Assembly: GCA_031258375.1 (NCBI GenBank)
Contig: JAIRMX010000087.1
Coordinates: 1 to 7,550 of the forward strand
Source: Elusimicrobiota bacterium
GTDB taxonomy: Bacteria > Elusimicrobiota > Elusimicrobia > Elusimicrobiales > Elusimicrobiaceae
Length of the DNA stretch: 7,550 nucleotides
Direction: 5' to 3'
Of this stretch, positions 6,302 to 7,550 are shown one piece after another. Both the position numbers and the translations under genes were made by a program. Position 1 is the first letter of the stretch, and each line of letters opens with the position of its first letter. The notes beneath the pieces were generated by a model. That model was not told the DNA's origin and did not search any database. It saw only the letters and a program-made list of their open reading frames with translations.

Positions 6302-6859
6302 TTAAAGCTCCTTTTCGACAAGTTCGCATAAAGTATGCCCGAGAAAAATGTGACACTCCTGCACGCGCGGGGTATTATTTGTTTTTACTACTAGCGGCAA
6401 ATCGACTATATTTTTTATACTTCCGCCGTCTTTGCCTAGAAAAGCCGCAGTGTAGCAGCCTTTTTGTTTTGCAATCTCCAAAGCTTTATAAACGTTTGCG
6501 CTGTTGCCTGAAGTGGAAAAGCCGATAACAACGTCGCCGTTATTTGCAAAACCTTCTACCTGACGGGAAAAAGTGAAATCGTAGCCGTAGTCATTGCCGA
6601 CGGCCGTGATTGTCGAAGTATTCGTATTTAAAGCTATTGCAGGGTAAGATTTGCGTTCCCTTTTATAACGCCCGACAAATTCCGCCGCAATATGCTGCGC
6701 GTCGCCCGCGCTGCCGCCGTTGCCCATTAAAATAACTTTGCCGCCGTTTTTAAAGGTTTTTATAATTTGCGCCGCCAGAGTTTCTATCTGCCGCCCCAAA
6801 TTATCTCCCACCCATTGTAAAGTTTGTATAAGTTCCTGCGCTTCTTGTTTTGTAAACAT
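6302..6859 (-). CDS. gmhA: Phosphoheptose isomerase GmhA (SIS domain)
   Basis: GmhA converts D-sedoheptulose 7-phosphate to D-glycero-D-manno-heptose 7-phosphate, the first step to the ADP- or GDP-activated heptoses of LPS core or surface glycans. The protein has 185 residues, close to the usual 190. It shows the SIS-domain phosphate loop MGNGGSAGDAQHIAAEFVGRY (45-65) and STSGNS, and ends with VQECHIFLGHTLCELVE. H56, E60, Q167 and H175 are placed as the zinc/catalytic set of GmhA (E. coli H61, E65, Q172, H180, a constant offset of five). These residues separate it from the DiaA-like relatives. The start is the ATG at 6859 with GAGAGG just upstream. It is the first gene of the minus-strand operon and is transcribed divergently from the pilin locus. 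The rest of the heptose pathway is not in this window. Confidence 0.94.
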   Translation of the reverse strand: MFTKQEAQELIQTLQWVGDNLGRQIETLAAQIIKTFKNGGKVILMGNGGSAGDAQHIAAEFVGRYKRERKSYPAIALNTNTSTITAVGNDYGYDFTFSRQVEGFANNGDVVIGFSTSGNSANVYKALEIAKQKGCYTAAFLGKDGGSIKNIVDLPLVVKTNNTPRVQECHIFLGHTLCELVEKEL

Positions 6860-6874
6860 TTTATACCTCTCGTT

Positions 6875-6902
6875 ATTAAAATATTATAATAAATTTAGTC
6901 AA
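6875..6902 (-). promoter_or_regulatory. Candidate sigma70-type promoter for gmhA-rpiB-rnhB
   Basis: On the minus strand TTGACT (6902-6897) is followed after 16 bases by TTTAAT (6880-6875). A perfect TATAAT also occurs at 6888-6883, but without a -35 at good distance. Using TATAAT would leave the complete Shine-Dalgarno site in the transcript, whereas the TTTAAT choice would start close to it. Either could be used; the tract is AT-rich, so false positives are likely. Confidence 0.4.
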
Positions 6903-6910
6903 CTTTTTTG

Positions 6911-6936
6911 TATAATATTTAAGAGTTTAAACGAGG
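6911..6936 (+). promoter_or_regulatory. Candidate -10 (TATAAT) and Shine-Dalgarno for the pilin locus
   Basis: TATAAT at 6911-6916 is a perfect -10 on the + strand, but no good -35 lies 16-18 bases upstream, so an activator may be needed. GAGG at 6933-6936 lies five bases before ATG 6942 and marks that ATG as the real translation start of the transcript. The interval between the divergent gmhA and pilin starts is only 82 bases. Confidence 0.4.
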
Positions 6937-6941
6937 CTATT

Positions 6942-7550
6942 ATGAAAAACAAAAACGCAGTTAAGAGAGAACATATCTGTCTGTCTGTCTGTCTGTAAAT
7001 TAATTTCTGATTTTATTTTTAACTTCTTTACTCCACCCTCTCCTGCGCGCTTTGCGCGCCTCCTCTCCCCTCTTATAGGGAGAGGAAAAAACTTATGCTT
7101 TTTTCTCTCTTTACTAAAGAGAGAGGGAGACTTAGGAACGCAAGTTCATAAGTCGGAAGAGAGATTTAAGTGCAGTTATAACAACAATATTAAATCCCTC
7201 GCCGCTAAAGCGGCGCTCCCTTTAAAAAAGGGAGAAAACTTCGGCTTTACATTAATAGAGTTTCTCGTGGCAGTTCTCATCATTGGCATACTCGCCGCTA
7301 TCGCAGTTCCGAAATATTTACAAGTAGTTAATATGGCTAAGTATAAAAAATTTGAATTCGTTTTGAAATCTTACCACGATCAAATTATATTATATCGGGA
7401 CATGTACGGAAAAAATCCGCCTAATTTTGACGAGTTTGATATTTCTATTCCGTTCGAATCTGTAGAAAATTTAAGTTATTATGGTCACGTCATTGCGAAA
7501 ACACAAGATAACAAAGAGAGGATTGTTTTATTCACAAGCGGTTGCATAGG
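6942..7550 (+). CDS. Type IV pilin-like gene, apparently phase-variable and out of frame; 3' end outside window
   Basis: ATG 6942 has a good Shine-Dalgarno site and opens MKNKNAVKREHICLSVCL, which stops at TAA 6996-6998 right after a (TCTG)5 tract. A second frame is stop-free from 6946 to 7550. From about 7240 it encodes NFG|FTLIEFLVAVLIIGILA, a textbook prepilin peptidase site (Gly before Phe+1, Glu at +5) and hydrophobic helix, then PKYLQVVNMAKYKKFE and a variable globular part ending TSGCIG at the edge. The pilin frame has no ATG, GTG or TTG upstream of its helix. Removing one TCTG unit (or adding two) puts ATG 6942 in the pilin frame, giving a leader of about 100 residues where 5-30 is usual. 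The product would be a pilin or pseudopilin inserted in the inner membrane, trimmed by PilD and assembled into a filament. Alternatives are a frameshifted pseudogene or a sequencing error in the repeat. Confidence 0.7.
6976..6996 (+). repeat. Tetranucleotide tandem repeat (TCTG)5 plus T inside the 5' coding region
   Basis: Five perfect TCTG units (6976-6995) plus one further base. Units of four change the reading frame by slippage, the classic design of contingency genes. Here it lies 12 codons after the ATG and just before a stop that is bypassed in the alternative frame. Confidence 0.95.
7045..7086. repeat. Two adjacent palindromes in the pilin leader
   Basis: GCGCGC (7045-7050) pairs with GCGCGC (7054-7059) around TTT. 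TCCTCTCCC (7061-7069) pairs with 7078-7086 around an eight-base loop. Both are GC-rich islands in AT-rich surroundings and look like inserted palindromic repeat units. Confidence 0.75.
7104..7124. repeat. 10-bp palindrome in the pilin leader
   Basis: TCTCTCTTTA (7104-7113) is the exact reverse complement of TAAAGAGAGA (7115-7124), separated by a single C. It is the third hairpin in the series. Confidence 0.75.
7200..7234. repeat. Two abutting palindromes just before the prepilin cleavage site
   Basis: CGCCGCT (7200-7206) pairs with AGCGGCG (7209-7215) around AA. Immediately after, CTCCCTTT (7216-7223) pairs with AAAGGGAG (7227-7234) around AAA. This back-to-back arrangement resembles dispersed intergenic palindromic repeats, yet it is read through in the pilin frame (LAAKAALPLKKGE). 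Confidence 0.75.

Noticed and set aside
6301..6321. TTG at 6321 as start of rpiB
   Set aside because: It would overlap gmhA and place the AAGGAG ribosome site inside the gene. The ATG at 6300 matches the family N-terminus.
6976..6996. CRISPR-like or satellite repeat
   Set aside because: The unit is four bases with no spacers. It is a simple sequence repeat inside a coding region.
6720..6998. 92-codon + strand frame running through the end of gmhA and into the TCTG repeat
   Set aside because: Its first two thirds are antisense to gmhA and its promoter region. Only the ATG at 6942 has a ribosome site.

Overview
The window looks like chromosomal DNA from an AT-rich, diderm (Gram-negative-type) bacterium. 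A GmhA heptose isomerase points to lipopolysaccharide-type surface glycans, and a type IV pilin-like protein starts at the right edge. The mix of housekeeping genes and pilins would fit a gut Elusimicrobiota-like organism, but that assignment is an inference from gene style; nothing here proves it. No rRNA, tRNA, CRISPR array or intact transposase gene was seen.

Left part (1-1407, + strand): the 3' part of a zinc metallopeptidase of the gluzincin, peptidase-MA-like type overlaps by four bases (GTGA) with rsmH, the 16S rRNA C1402 N4-methyltransferase. The usual dcw partners (mraZ, ftsL, ftsI) are not next to rsmH. A very AT-rich gap of about 650 bases (1408-2062) follows. It contains a 112-base inverted-repeat element (1763-1874) resembling a MITE or a large hairpin.

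Middle (2063-4945, + strand): a two-helix membrane protein with a PH-like soluble tail, proS (bacterial prolyl-tRNA synthetase with the editing insertion) and a small secreted protein with a conserved-looking HDHRHED motif follow each other closely and probably share transcripts. They end at a convergent intergenic region (4946-5185) that holds a perfect 15-bp hairpin and sequence resembling the right end of an IS200/IS605 (TnpB-type) element.

Right part (6859 down to 5186, - strand): a compact operon gmhA-rpiB-rnhB. RpiB interconverts pentose phosphates that feed sedoheptulose-7-phosphate, the GmhA substrate; RNase HII is a passenger for genome maintenance. The rpiB and membrane-protein starts were moved to internal ATGs on the basis of Shine-Dalgarno positions.

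Right edge (6942-7550, + strand): this is the most interesting locus. A well-placed ATG with a Shine-Dalgarno site opens an 18-codon frame that ends at the far side of a (TCTG)5 tetranucleotide repeat. A different frame is open without a stop from 6946 to the window end and encodes an unmistakable prepilin N-terminal helix (FTLIEFLVAVLIIGILAAIA). Losing one TCTG unit, or gaining two, joins ATG and pilin in one frame with a leader of about 100 residues. This has the layout of a phase-variable (contingency) pilin gene currently in the OFF state. Its overlong leader is built from five consecutive short palindromes.
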